In this document: piece by piece, positions 26,652-35,459 of the stretch
How positions within the stretch are numbered: the stretch's first letter is position 1
How the letters are laid out: every line of letters starts with the position of its first letter
DNA from: Ancylobacter tetraedralis
GTDB lineage: Bacteria > Pseudomonadota > Alphaproteobacteria > Rhizobiales > Xanthobacteraceae
Assembly (NCBI RefSeq): GCF_014195655.1
Contig: NZ_JACICD010000001.1
Coordinates: forward strand, 62,001 to 126,000
DNA: 64,000 bases
Direction: 5' to 3'
Notes under the pieces: model-generated
Told to the model about the DNA's origin: nothing
What the model saw: only the letters and a program-made list of their open reading frames with translations
Databases searched by the model: none
Translations under genes and position numbers: made by a program

Positions 26652-26686
26652 ATTGGATACCGAAACGATCTATGATTGTATCCAAT
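26652..26686. promoter_or_regulatory. Inverted repeat ATTGGATAC-N17-GTATCCAAT, candidate operator
   Basis: Perfect 9-base arms are set 26 bases apart, centre to centre, in the divergent region. The right arm also forms ATTG-N4-CAAT with flanking bases, a pattern typical of GntR/FCD repressor operators. It is 182 bases before the ABC ATPase start and 204 bases before the Bug gene. The rest of 26449-26867 shows no gene and no other clear signal. Confidence 0.5.
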
Positions 26687-26867
26687 ATGAGCAGTCGGTG
26701 CATGCCATGCCCAATTGCTGTGCGTTGTCCCTGCATCTACGGCGCGCAGTCACCCGCCGCCCGCCCGCACTCTTGCCGGCCCGAGCGGTTTCCCTGTGCG
26801 CGGCGCGGTTGGCATAGCGCTTGCGAGGGCCATGGAGGTCGGACATGCGGGGAGTTGCGGCGGCAAG

Positions 26868-27962
26868 ATGAGCAAGGGCGCCGACATTGAGCTGATCCAC
26901 GTCACGAAACGCTATGGCGCGGCACTCGCCGTGGATGCGGTTTCGCTGAAGATTCCGGCCGGCACCTATTGCTGCCTGCTGGGCCCCTCCGGCTGCGGCA
27001 AGACCACCACGCTGCGCATGATCGCCGGCCATGAGAGCATCAGCGAGGGCGATGTCCGTCTCGGGCCCACCGTGGTGACGGACCTGCCGCCCGCCAAGCG
27101 CGGCACGGCGATGATGTTCCAGAGCTACGCGCTGTTTCCCCATCTCGACAGCGTCGACAATGTCGCCTTCTCGCTGAAGATGAAGGGTGTCGACAAGCTC
27201 ACCCGCCGCGCCAAGGCGATGGAGATGCTGAAGCTGGTGCAGCTTGACCATCTCGCCGAGCGCCGCCCGGCGCAGCTCTCCGGCGGCCAGCAGCAGCGCG
27301 TGGCGCTGGCCAGAGCGCTGATCACCGATCCGCAGGCGCTCCTCCTCGACGAGCCGCTCTCCGCGCTCGATCCGTTCCTCAAGATCAAGGTGCGGCAGGA
27401 ACTGAAGAAGCTGCAATTGCAGCTCGGCATTTCCTTCATCCACGTCACCCACAGCCAGGAGGAGGCGATGGCGCTCTCCGACCTCGTGGTGGTGATGAAT
27501 GGCGGGCGCATCGAGCAGGCGGCGACGCCGCGCGAGGTGTTCAATCGCCCCGCCACCGCCTTCGTCGCCCGTTTCATGGGCGATCACAACGTCATTGCCG
27601 GCCGGGTATCCCAGGTGGCGGGCGACACCGCGATGTTCGAGGTGCCGGGCGGGGCCTCCTTCCACGCGCCCGGCGCGGCCGGGCTGGAGCCGGGCGCGCC
27701 GGTGGAAATCGCGGTGCGCACCGATCGCGTGCGGCTGGCCGACAGCGTCGTTCCCGGTTGCGGGCTCACCGGGCTGGTGCAGAATATCGAGTACCATGGC
27801 CAGAAGGTGCAGATCGCCCTCGCGGCCCCGGGGGTCGACGAGTTCTCCGTGCAGGTGCCGGAGACCGCCTTTTTCGAGGCGCCGCTCAGCGTCGGCGATG
27901 CCGTGCCGCTCGCCTGGACCTCGCAGGATGTCCACATCCTGCAGCCTTCGCCTTCCGCCTGA
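26868..27962 (+). CDS. ABC transporter ATP-binding protein, polyamine type (PotA-like)
   Basis: This 364-residue importer ATPase has Walker A GPSGCGKTT near 38, signature LSGGQQQRVALARAL, Walker B LLLDEPLSALD and switch HVTHSQEEAM, followed by an OB-fold (TOBE) regulatory domain from about 280. ATG 26868 begins MSKGAD; an upstream frame to 26715 is not conserved. The four genes ATPase, binding protein, permease, permease form a complete spermidine/putrescine-class system. The TOBE domain and the permease type fit, but other cationic or small organic substrates are possible. Confidence 0.9.
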   Translation: MSKGADIELIHVTKRYGAALAVDAVSLKIPAGTYCCLLGPSGCGKTTTLRMIAGHESISEGDVRLGPTVVTDLPPAKRGTAMMFQSYALFPHLDSVDNVAFSLKMKGVDKLTRRAKAMEMLKLVQLDHLAERRPAQLSGGQQQRVALARALITDPQALLLDEPLSALDPFLKIKVRQELKKLQLQLGISFIHVTHSQEEAMALSDLVVVMNGGRIEQAATPREVFNRPATAFVARFMGDHNVIAGRVSQVAGDTAMFEVPGGASFHAPGAAGLEPGAPVEIAVRTDRVRLADSVVPGCGLTGLVQNIEYHGQKVQIALAAPGVDEFSVQVPETAFFEAPLSVGDAVPLAWTSQDVHILQPSPSA

Positions 27963-28016
27963 CATCCGCGACATGCAACGCCGGCTGATAGACCGGCCAA
28001 CGCTCGGGAGACTTCG

Positions 28017-29333
28017 ATGAACAAGAAGACCACGGATACGAGCGCCGCGGGCGCCGCCACGGACGCGAAGTCCGGCCTGTCGCGCCGCCATGTGCTCAAG
28101 GGCGCGGCCGCGCTCGGCGGCCTCGCCGGCTCGGGCGCGGTAACGGGCTTCCCCACCATCTGGGCGCAGAACCCGATCACGCTGCGCCAGTTCGGCACCG
28201 GCGTTTCGAACCTCAACGCCATCGCCGAGAAGTGCAAGGCGGATCTGGGCATCACGCTGCAGATGACCGCGCTGGATTCGGACGCCGTCTCCCAGCGCGT
28301 GGTGACGCAGGCCAACTCCTTCGATATCGCCGACATCGAGTACTGGATCTGCAAGAAGGTGTTCGCCGCCGGCACGCTGCAGCCGATGGATGTGAAGAAG
28401 ATCAAGTATTACGACGATATCGTCCCGATCTTTACCACCGGCAAGCTCACCCCTGAATCGAAGATCGCGCAGGGCACCGCGCCCTCGACCGTCGGCTTCG
28501 TCGAGGGCCCGGAATCCAAGACCTTCGCCAAGGCGCCCACCCAGTGGATGACGCTGATCCCCACCATCTACAATGCCGACACGCTCGGCATCCGCCCCGA
28601 CCTGGTGGGCCGGCCGATCAAGAACTGGAAGGACATTCTCGACCCCGCCTTCAAGGGCAAGACCTCGATCCTGAACATCCCGTCCATCGGCATCATGGAC
28701 GCGGCGATGATCTGCGAGAGCGCAGGCGTCATCAAGTATGGCGACAAGGGCAACATGACCAAGGCGGAGATCGACACCACGATCGATTTCCTCATCAAGA
28801 CCAAGAAGGCCGGCCAGTTCCGCGCCTTCTGGAAGACCTTCGACGAGAGCGTGAACCTGATGGCCTCGGGCGAGGTGGTCATCCAGTCCATGTGGTCGCC
28901 GGCGGTGGCGGCGGTGCGCTCCAAGGGCATTCCCTGCGTCTACCAGCCCTTGGAAGAAGGCTATCGCGCCTGGGGTGGCGGCCTCGGCATCGCCAAGCAC
29001 CTCAAGGGCGCGCAGCTGGACGCGGCCTATGAGTATATCAACTGGTACCTGTCCGGCTGGGTCGGCGCCTATCTCAACCGGCAGGGCTATTACTCGGCCG
29101 TGCTCTCCACGGCCGAGAAGAACATGACCCCGGAAGAGTGGGGCTTCTGGATGCTCGGCCAGCCGGCCAAGACCGACATTCTCTCGCCCGAGGGCAAGGT
29201 GATGTACACGGCCGGCGCGGTGCGCGACGGCGGCTCCTTCAAGGAGCGCATGGGCGCGGTCGCCTGCTGGAACTCGGTGATGGACGAGGACCGCTACATG
29301 GTGCGCCGCTGGAACGAGTTCATCGCGGCGTGA
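28017..29333 (+). CDS. ABC transporter periplasmic binding protein, PotD/PotF class
   Basis: This 438-residue protein has a twin-arginine signal (SRRHVLKGAAALGG, residues 22-35), so it is exported folded. The mature part has the extracellular solute-binding family 1/8 look of spermidine/putrescine-binding proteins (TLQPMDVKKIKYYDDIVP, GEVVIQSMWSPAV, DAAYEYINWYLSGW). It is 54 bases after the ATPase gene. The residues that contact polyamines in PotD cannot be aligned by eye, so the substrate is left open. Confidence 0.88.
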   Translation: MNKKTTDTSAAGAATDAKSGLSRRHVLKGAAALGGLAGSGAVTGFPTIWAQNPITLRQFGTGVSNLNAIAEKCKADLGITLQMTALDSDAVSQRVVTQANSFDIADIEYWICKKVFAAGTLQPMDVKKIKYYDDIVPIFTTGKLTPESKIAQGTAPSTVGFVEGPESKTFAKAPTQWMTLIPTIYNADTLGIRPDLVGRPIKNWKDILDPAFKGKTSILNIPSIGIMDAAMICESAGVIKYGDKGNMTKAEIDTTIDFLIKTKKAGQFRAFWKTFDESVNLMASGEVVIQSMWSPAVAAVRSKGIPCVYQPLEEGYRAWGGGLGIAKHLKGAQLDAAYEYINWYLSGWVGAYLNRQGYYSAVLSTAEKNMTPEEWGFWMLGQPAKTDILSPEGKVMYTAGAVRDGGSFKERMGAVACWNSVMDEDRYMVRRWNEFIAA

Positions 29334-29363
29334 GGTGAGACGATGGGGAGCGAGCGACGTCTG

Positions 29364-29528
29364 ATCCCTCTCCCCGCACCGAACCCGGCGGTTGCCGGGT
29401 TCGGTCCTCGGCAAAATCAGCATCGGATCTATCCGAAGTTGATGGCGAGGGATGAGATGAGGGGCTTTCCTTCACGCCCGGCCGCTCGCTACCTCACCCA
29501 ACCCTCTCCCCCGCGGGGAGAGGGCGTC
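29364..29528. repeat. Intergenic hairpin repeat, copy 4, inside the ABC operon
   Basis: This holds a perfect 11-bp stem with GGTT loop (29379-29389/29394-29404), a TCGGAT-C-TATCCGA-type hairpin near 29427, and the CTCACC-CAACCCTCTCCCCCGCGGGGAGAGGG end. The first stem recurs in copy 1, with the hairpins in the opposite order. It occupies the 227 bases between binding-protein and permease genes and probably sets relative expression, as stem-loops after binding-protein genes often do. Confidence 0.7.
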
Positions 29529-29560
29529 CGTCCCGGCCGCTCGTTCACCGGAAGCTGCGC

Positions 29561-30412
29561 ATGACGCTCACCCGATTGGCTCCCTACCTTCAGGCGACGC
29601 CGCTGACGCTGATCCTCGCGGCGTTCCTGGTGCTGCCCATCGCCACCATCACCATGGTGAGCTTCTGGGACTATGATTCCATCCAGATCTTCCCGGCCTT
29701 CGTCTTCACCAATTACGAGGAGACGATCACCTCGCCGGTGACGTGGAACACCTATATCAACACGCTGAAATTCACCGTCATCGTCTGGGCGGTGACGCTG
29801 CTGGTAGGCTTCTGGGTGGCCTATTACCTTGCCTTCCACATCCGCTCGGCGACGACGCAGATGGTGCTGTTCCTCGTCTGCACCATCCCGTTCCTCACCT
29901 CGAACATCATCCGCATGATCTCGTGGATCCCGTTCCTCGGGCGCAACGGGCTGCTGAACCAGACGCTGATGCAGCTCGGCATCATCAACCAGCCGCTGGA
30001 ATTCCTGCTGTTCTCGGACTTCGCGGTGGTGCTCGCCATGGTGCACCTCTACACGCTGTTCATGGTGACGCCGATCTTCAACACCCTGATGCGCATCGAC
30101 CGCGCGCTGATCGAGGCGGCGCGCGACGCCGGGGCGAGCGGCTGGCAGATCCTCACCAATGTCATCATCCCGCTGGCCAAGCCCGGCATCGCCATTGGCT
30201 CGATCTTCGTCGTCACGCTGGTGATGGGCGATTTCATCACCGTGCGCTTCATGTCGGGCGGGCAATCGGCTTCGGTGGGCCTGATGATGGCGAACCAGAT
30301 CGCGCTGCTGCAATACCCGGCGGCGGCGGCGAACGCGGTGATCCTCCTGATCCTCGTACTGCTGCTGGTGGGCGGCATCCTGCGCATCGTCAATATCCGC
30401 AAGGAACTGTGA
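29561..30412 (+). CDS. ABC transporter permease, PotB-like
   Basis: This 283-residue inner-membrane permease has about six transmembrane segments and the cytoplasmic EAA loop EAARDAGASGWQILTNVIIPLAKPGI, which contacts the ATPase. NGLLNQTLMQLGI and PLEFLLFSDFAVVLAMVHLY are typical of the PotB/PotH class. ATG 29561. It pairs with the next permease, 10 bases downstream. Confidence 0.9.
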   Translation: MTLTRLAPYLQATPLTLILAAFLVLPIATITMVSFWDYDSIQIFPAFVFTNYEETITSPVTWNTYINTLKFTVIVWAVTLLVGFWVAYYLAFHIRSATTQMVLFLVCTIPFLTSNIIRMISWIPFLGRNGLLNQTLMQLGIINQPLEFLLFSDFAVVLAMVHLYTLFMVTPIFNTLMRIDRALIEAARDAGASGWQILTNVIIPLAKPGIAIGSIFVVTLVMGDFITVRFMSGGQSASVGLMMANQIALLQYPAAAANAVILLILVLLLVGGILRIVNIRKEL

Positions 30413-30422
30413 GGAGCCGGCG

Positions 30423-31253
30423 ATGAACTCGGAACGACGCGGCCCCGGCTTCTACGTGCTCACCGCCTTCTTCGCGCTGTTCGTGCTGTTCCTGTACGGG
30501 CCGCTGACGACGATCTTCATCCTGTCCTTCCAGGGGCCCAATGGCGGCCTCACCTTCCCGATGAACGGCACCTCGCTGCGCTGGTTCCGCAACCTCTTGT
30601 TCGAGCAGCAGGCGGTGGGTGATTTCGGCGGCGCCTTCACGCGCTCGCTGCTGCTGGGCATCATGACCATGCTGACCACGGTGGTGGTGTCGCTGCTGGC
30701 CGGGCTCGCCTTCCGCCGCCGCTTCCTGGGCGCGGGTCCGCTGTTCTATCTCACCATTGCCAGCCTGATCGTGCCCTCGATCCTGATCTCGCTGGGCATC
30801 GGCCTCGCCTTCCAGGTCTTCGGGCTGGAGCCGGCCTGGTATTCCTCGGCCTTCGGCGCGCATCTCACCTGGACGCTGCCCTTTGGCCTCCTGATCATGT
30901 TCGCGGTCTTCAACCGCTTCAACCCGGCCTATGAGGAAGCGGCGCGCGATCTCGGCGCCACACCGTGGCAGACCTTCGCCCATGTGGTGCTGCCCATCAT
31001 CCTGCCGAGCCTGGTCGGCGTCGGCCTGTTCGGCTTCACTCTCTCCTATGACGAGTTCGCCCGTACGCTAATGACGTCCGGCACCTTCAACACGCTGCCG
31101 CTGGAAATCTACGGCATGACCACCAACGTCACCACGCCGGTTCTCTATGCGCTCGGCACCGTGACGACCCTGTTCTCGATGGGCATCATCCTCCTCGCGC
31201 TCGGCACGATCGCCGTGCTGCGCAAGCGGCGCGCCCGCCGCATCGCTGGCTGA
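30423..31253 (+). CDS. ABC transporter permease, PotC-like
   Basis: This 276-residue permease carries the EAA loop EEAARDLGATPWQTFAHVVLPIILPSL and the PotC/PotI-type stretch LSYDEFARTLMTSG. It is the last gene of the four-gene importer; a GAGGAG precedes ATG 30423. A small perfect hairpin TTCCGT-T-ACGGAA follows the stop at 31259-31271 and may mark the transcript end. Confidence 0.9.
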   Translation: MNSERRGPGFYVLTAFFALFVLFLYGPLTTIFILSFQGPNGGLTFPMNGTSLRWFRNLLFEQQAVGDFGGAFTRSLLLGIMTMLTTVVVSLLAGLAFRRRFLGAGPLFYLTIASLIVPSILISLGIGLAFQVFGLEPAWYSSAFGAHLTWTLPFGLLIMFAVFNRFNPAYEEAARDLGATPWQTFAHVVLPIILPSLVGVGLFGFTLSYDEFARTLMTSGTFNTLPLEIYGMTTNVTTPVLYALGTVTTLFSMGIILLALGTIAVLRKRRARRIAG

Positions 31254-31454
31254 CGACATTCCGTTACGGAAATCATCTGGCGGGTTAACGACTTGGCCCG
31301 GATGGAGCGCGCTCGCATGGCGCACGCCTCCGTAGGGAACCGGATGGATCGTGGCGTGTTGACGTTCAAAATGCGTCCATCGGTCGACCGGGTTCGCAAC
31401 CGTCTGCGCCCCGCGCCGCACCCGACGGAGCGCGACAGCACGGGAGCGAGCGCC

Positions 31455-31676
31455 ATGAACATCTGCACCACCGACCGGACCATCTGCGACCTTCTCCAGG
31501 AGGTCGCGAAGGACGATCGAAAGCACGCGCTGACCATCAAGCTGCGCAGCGGCGACCTGATCACCGCCTATGGTCCGATCGAGGTGGCGGACCGTTTCAT
31601 GCTGTGCCGGCTGCACGACACCAATTATCAGGGCAGCCAGCTGATCGCGCTCGATACGATCGAGTTCATCCGCTGA
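31455..31676 (+). CDS. Small protein of unknown function (73 residues)
   Basis: Starting at ATG 31455 behind GGGAGCG, this encodes MNICTTDRTICDLLQEVAKD and then a beta-rich stretch (ALTIKLRSGDLITAYGPIEVADRFMLCRLHD) ending IALDTIEFIR. The short strand pattern recalls Sm-like or small barrel proteins, but I cannot assign a family. It stands alone between the ABC operon and the ABC-F gene. Codon use looks like that of its neighbours, supporting a real gene. In-frame starts as early as 31293 are less likely. Confidence 0.6.
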   Translation: MNICTTDRTICDLLQEVAKDDRKHALTIKLRSGDLITAYGPIEVADRFMLCRLHDTNYQGSQLIALDTIEFIR

Positions 31677-31780
31677 GGCCTTTGGCGGCTGCGCCGGCCA
31701 TTTTCTTGGCCGTGAGGTGTTCCACCTGACGGCAAAAGGCTCTAGTTGCGCTGCAACACCATTGCAGGGCTCCCGCGCGC

Positions 31781-33403
31781 ATGATCCGGCTCGATTCCAT
31801 CGGCAAACAGAACGGCAAGCAGATCGTCTTCATCGAGGCCTCGGCCACGCTTCTCAAGGGCGAGAAGGTCGGGCTGGTGGGGCCGAACGGGGCGGGCAAG
31901 ACGACGCTGTTCCGCCTGATCACGGGTGAGGAAGCGCCGGACGAGGGACAGGTCTCGGTCGATCGCGGCATCAGCATCGGCTATTTCAGCCAGGATGTGG
32001 GCGAGATGGCGGGCCAGTCCGTGCTGGCCGCGGTCATGGACGGCGCCGGCCCGGTCAGCACGATTGCCGCCGAGCTGCGCGCGCTGGAGGGCGCCATGGT
32101 CGACCCCGACCGGGCCGACGAGATGGACGCCATCATCGAGCGCTATGGCGAGGTGCAGGCCCGCTTCGAGGAACTGGACGGCTATTCGCTGGAGGGGCGG
32201 GCGGCCGAGGTGGTGGCGGGCCTCGGCTTCAGCCAGGAAATGATCGACGGCGATGTCGGCAAGCTCTCCGGCGGTTGGAAGATGCGCGTCGCGCTCGCCC
32301 GCATCCTGCTCATGCGCCCGGACGTGATGCTGCTCGACGAGCCCTCGAACCATCTCGATATCGAGAGCCTGATCTGGCTGGAGGCGTTCCTGAAGAATTT
32401 CGACGGCGCGCTGATGATGACCTCGCATGATCGCGCCTTCATGAACCGCATCGTCAACAAGGTGGTGGAGATCGACGCCGGCACGCTCACCTCCTATTCC
32501 GGCGATTACGAGTTCTATGCCCAGCAGCGCGCGCTGGCCGACAAGCAGCAGCAGGCGCAGTTCGAGCGCCAGCAGGCCATGCTGGCCAAGGAGATCGCCT
32601 TCATCGAGCGCTTCAAGGCCCGCGCCTCCCATGCCGCGCAGGTGCAGAGCCGGGTGAAGAAGCTCGACAAGATCGAGCGCGTCGAGCCGCCGCGCCGCCG
32701 CCAGACCGTGGCCTTCGAGTTCCAGCCCGCCCCGCGCTCGGGCGAGGACGTTGTGGCGCTGAAGAACGTGTCCAAGGCCTATGGCGCGCGGCGTATCTAT
32801 GATGGCCTGGATTTCCATGTCCGCCGGCGCGAGCGCTGGGCGGTGATGGGCGTCAACGGCGCCGGCAAGTCCACGCTGCTCAAGCTCGTCACCGGCTCCA
32901 CCGACCCGGATGCCGGCACGGTCGCGCTCGGCGGCAGCGTCAAGATGGCCTATTTCGCCCAACACGCGATGGAGGTGCTGGAAGGCGATCGCACCGTGTT
33001 CCAGACGCTGGAAGACGCTTTTCCACAGGCGGCGCAGGGCTCCCTGCGCTCGCTCGCCGGCTGCTTCGGCTTCACCGGCGACGACGTGGAAAAGCGCTGC
33101 CGCGTGCTCTCCGGCGGCGAGAAGGCGCGGCTCGTCATGGCGAAGATGCTGTACGATCCGCCGAATTTCCTCGTGCTCGACGAGCCGACCAACCATCTCG
33201 ACATCGCCACCAAGGAGATGCTGATCGCCGCGCTGGCGAGCTATGAGGGGACCATGCTGTTCGTCAGCCACGACCGGCATTTCCTCGCCGCGCTGTCGAA
33301 CCGGGTGCTGGAGCTGACGCCCGAGGGCATCCACCAATATGGTGGCGGCTATGTCGAATATGTTGCCCGCACCGGCCAGGAAGCGCCCGGCCTGCGGCAT
33401 TAG
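31781..33403 (+). CDS. ABC-F family ATPase (ribosome-associated, EttA/YbiT/Uup group)
   Basis: This 540-residue protein has two tandem ABC domains and no membrane part. The domains are Walker A GPNGAGKTT and GVNGAGKST; signatures LSGGWKMRVALA and LSGGEKARLVMA; Walker B/E motifs LLDEPSNHLD and LDEPTNHLD. A charged linker of about 80 residues (QQRALADKQQQAQFERQQ...) joins them and is the part that reaches into the ribosomal E site in this family. The role would be translation-factor-like relief of stalled or initiating ribosomes. No C-terminal coiled-coil DNA-binding domain of Uup type is present, so YbiT-like is the closer guess. Confidence 0.9.
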   Translation: MIRLDSIGKQNGKQIVFIEASATLLKGEKVGLVGPNGAGKTTLFRLITGEEAPDEGQVSVDRGISIGYFSQDVGEMAGQSVLAAVMDGAGPVSTIAAELRALEGAMVDPDRADEMDAIIERYGEVQARFEELDGYSLEGRAAEVVAGLGFSQEMIDGDVGKLSGGWKMRVALARILLMRPDVMLLDEPSNHLDIESLIWLEAFLKNFDGALMMTSHDRAFMNRIVNKVVEIDAGTLTSYSGDYEFYAQQRALADKQQQAQFERQQAMLAKEIAFIERFKARASHAAQVQSRVKKLDKIERVEPPRRRQTVAFEFQPAPRSGEDVVALKNVSKAYGARRIYDGLDFHVRRRERWAVMGVNGAGKSTLLKLVTGSTDPDAGTVALGGSVKMAYFAQHAMEVLEGDRTVFQTLEDAFPQAAQGSLRSLAGCFGFTGDDVEKRCRVLSGGEKARLVMAKMLYDPPNFLVLDEPTNHLDIATKEMLIAALASYEGTMLFVSHDRHFLAALSNRVLELTPEGIHQYGGGYVEYVARTGQEAPGLRH

Positions 33404-33537
33404 CGCGTTCGCGCGCGGCGATGCCTCGTTGGCGTGCCGCCGCCGCGTTCCGGCACGCGATGGGGTGAGCCTCCGCCCGGTTCGTCCGCCTGGTTCCGCT
33501 GCCCGGTCGCGCGGCTATCGCGAGGAACACGACGAAA

Positions 33538-33576
33538 AGCGGCCGGGAAGGGGCGCCGTGCCCTTTCCCGGCCGCT
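33538..33576. terminator. Bidirectional terminator hairpin between ABC-F gene and minE
   Basis: AGCGGCCGGGAAGGGGC (33538-33554) pairs with GCCCTTTCCCGGCCGCT (33560-33576), 17 bp with a single G-T pair and a five-base loop. It sits between two convergent genes. A weak GTGTCTTCGTCT tail follows on the plus strand and TTTTCGTCGTGTT on the minus strand. Confidence 0.8.
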
Positions 33577-33617
33577 GGTGTCTTCGTCTGGCGCCACATG
33601 GCGCCGGCATGCGCGCG

Positions 33618-33893
33618 TCAGGCCGCCTGGTTCAGCACCAGCTCGACATTGCCGCGGATCTCGACCTCGATCTCGAGGATCGACAGCGGCGCGCCGCGCT
33701 CGAGCCGTACCTTCACCGCGTCGCGCTCGCACGGCACGCGCTTGGCGACCGCGGCGAGAATATCCTCCCGCAGGCTGGCGAGAAGATCGTCGCCGCCCAG
33801 AACCTGCCGCTCATGCGAGAGCAGGATCTGCAGGCGCTCGCGCGCCTGCGGTGCGCTGCTGGCGCTGGAGAACAGTTTCTTCCACAGGGTCAT
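33618..33893 (-). CDS. minE: Cell division topological specificity factor MinE
   Basis: This 91-residue protein has an N-terminal amphipathic membrane-targeting helix (TLWKKLFS), the MinD-contact helix (QARERLQILLSHER, about 17-30) and a C-terminal dimerisation part (VEIRGNVELVLNQAA). MinE stimulates MinD ATPase and drives pole-to-pole oscillation. Its ATG overlaps the minD stop by four bases, so it is translationally coupled. Confidence 0.95.
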   Translation of the reverse strand: MTLWKKLFSSASSAPQARERLQILLSHERQVLGGDDLLASLREDILAAVAKRVPCERDAVKVRLERGAPLSILEIEVEIRGNVELVLNQAA

Positions 33894-34705
33894 GCTGCCC
33901 TCCTGAGGAACTTGCCGAAGAAACCGAGACGCGGCTTGCCGGGAATTTCCATCGCCACGGTCTCGCCCTTGAGCCGGCGGGCGGCGTCGACATAGGCCCG
34001 CGCCGGCGCGCTCTCGGGATCGTGGATGGAGACCGGCACGCCGAAATTCGAGGCCCGCAGCACGTCGTTGCTCTCGGGCACGATGCCCAGCAGGGGCAGC
34101 GAGAGGATTTCCAGCACGTCCTCGGTCTTCAGCATGTCGCCGCGCGCGGCGCGGATCGGGTCATAGCGGGTGAGCAGCAGGCGCTTGTCCACCGTCTCGC
34201 CGCGCTCGGCCTTCAGCGTCTTGGCATCGAGAATGCCGACGATGCGGTCGCTGTCGCGCACCGAGGAGACTTCCGGATTGGTGACGACGATGGCGATGTC
34301 GGCATGGCGCATGGCGAGCGTGGCGCCGCGCTCGATGCCGGCCGGGCTGTCGCAGATCACCCAGTCGAAATGGCGCGAGAGGTCGCCGATGACCTTATCG
34401 ACGCCTTCCTCGGTGAGCGCATCCTTGTCGCGGGTCTGCGAGGCCGGCAGCAGGAACAGCGTTTCCACCCGCTTGTCGCGGATCAGCGCCTGCGGCAGCC
34501 GGGCATCGCCCTGGATGACGTTCACGAAATCATAAACGACGCGCCGCTCGGCTCCCATGATGAGGTCGAGATTGCGCAGGCCGACGTCGAAGTCGACCAC
34601 GACCACGCTGTCGCCCGTCCGAGCGAGCGCGGCGCCGATCGCGGCGGTCGTCGTGGTCTTGCCGACGCCGCCCTTGCCCGATGTGACTGTGATGATCTTC
34701 GCCAT
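33890..34705 (-). CDS. minD: Septum-site determining ATPase MinD
   Basis: This 271-residue deviant-Walker ATPase has GKGGVGKTT (residues 10-18), DFDVGLRNLDLIMG, and CDSPAGIERG, followed by the C-terminal amphipathic helix (FFGKFLRRAA) that binds the membrane. It recruits MinC to the membrane and is cycled by MinE. It lies between minC (9 bases) and minE (overlap). Confidence 0.96.
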   Translation of the reverse strand: MAKIITVTSGKGGVGKTTTTAAIGAALARTGDSVVVVDFDVGLRNLDLIMGAERRVVYDFVNVIQGDARLPQALIRDKRVETLFLLPASQTRDKDALTEEGVDKVIGDLSRHFDWVICDSPAGIERGATLAMRHADIAIVVTNPEVSSVRDSDRIVGILDAKTLKAERGETVDKRLLLTRYDPIRAARGDMLKTEDVLEILSLPLLGIVPESNDVLRASNFGVPVSIHDPESAPARAYVDAARRLKGETVAMEIPGKPRLGFFGKFLRRAA

Positions 34706-34714
34706 GCCTCGCTC

Positions 34715-35425
34715 CTAAAGTGCGGCAAGCCGCAATGCGTCGTTTTCGATCCAGACCTGGACGGACTGGCGCCGGAAGGCGTCGTCGATGTTCTCGGCCG
34801 TGCGGTACACGCCGTCGATGGCGAGCAGTTCCGCTTCCAGCTTTCGGCAGAAGATGCGCGACTTGGCGCCGAAGGTGGCCCCGGCAATGGCCCGGCCGGC
34901 CAGCGTGCCATAGACATGGATGGATCCGCCGGCGATGATTTCGGCGCCCGCGCCGACCGAGCCGACAATGGTCACGTCGCCTTCCAGGCACACGATGGAC
35001 TGGCCGGAGCGCACGCGCTGCTCGACCAGAAGGTTGACCGGCTCGACCGGGGCGGCCGGCTTGGCCGGCTCCGCGACAGGCGCGGAAATCTCGTCGGGGA
35101 TGGCCAGCGTGGCGTCCCGGCCCCCGCGCAGCACCGGTGGCATGGCGGCATCGACCATGCTGGGCTTGACGCCCTCGAGCCCGATGAGGCGCACGCCGCG
35201 GCTGGCCAGCTCGCGGATCCAGCGCTCCACTTCGGCCTTGTTCGCGGCGGTGCCCGAGAGGTCCAGCACCACGGTGCGACCGGTGAAGAAGCCGGGGGAG
35301 CGCTGCAGCCAGATGTCGAAATCGGCGAACCACGGCTCCATCGGCACGTCGGCGACCAGCGTCATCGCGAGGAAGGAACGCCCGCGGAAGCGGATGGATG
35401 GCCCCGATTTGCCGATTACGCTCAC
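34715..35425 (-). CDS. minC: Septum-site determining inhibitor MinC
   Basis: This 236-residue FtsZ-assembly inhibitor has an N-terminal domain (SIRFRGRSFLAMTLVADVP) and a C-terminal beta-helix with GDVTIVGSVGAGAEIIAGGSIHVYG and GRAIAGA, which binds MinD. An Ala/Pro linker of about 20 residues joins them. GTG 35425 is preferred because GGGAG lies 10 bases before it and the conserved domain starts directly after; no ATG fits. It is the first gene of minCDE, with CtrA-type sites 35-60 bases upstream. Confidence 0.93.
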   Translation of the reverse strand: MSVIGKSGPSIRFRGRSFLAMTLVADVPMEPWFADFDIWLQRSPGFFTGRTVVLDLSGTAANKAEVERWIRELASRGVRLIGLEGVKPSMVDAAMPPVLRGGRDATLAIPDEISAPVAEPAKPAAPVEPVNLLVEQRVRSGQSIVCLEGDVTIVGSVGAGAEIIAGGSIHVYGTLAGRAIAGATFGAKSRIFCRKLEAELLAIDGVYRTAENIDDAFRRQSVQVWIENDALRLAAL

Positions 35426-35459
35426 CGCACGAATCTCCCTCTGATCGTTAGGAGTTTGT

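Noticed and set aside
26670-29423. Minus-strand frame of 917 codons opposite the polyamine-type ABC genes
   Set aside because: It covers two well-identified plus-strand genes and their spacer, has low-complexity composition and no recognisable domain.
23878-29528. CRISPR array from the recurring short repeats
   Set aside because: Copies are kilobases apart, imperfect, palindromic mosaics without regular spacers, and no cas genes are present.
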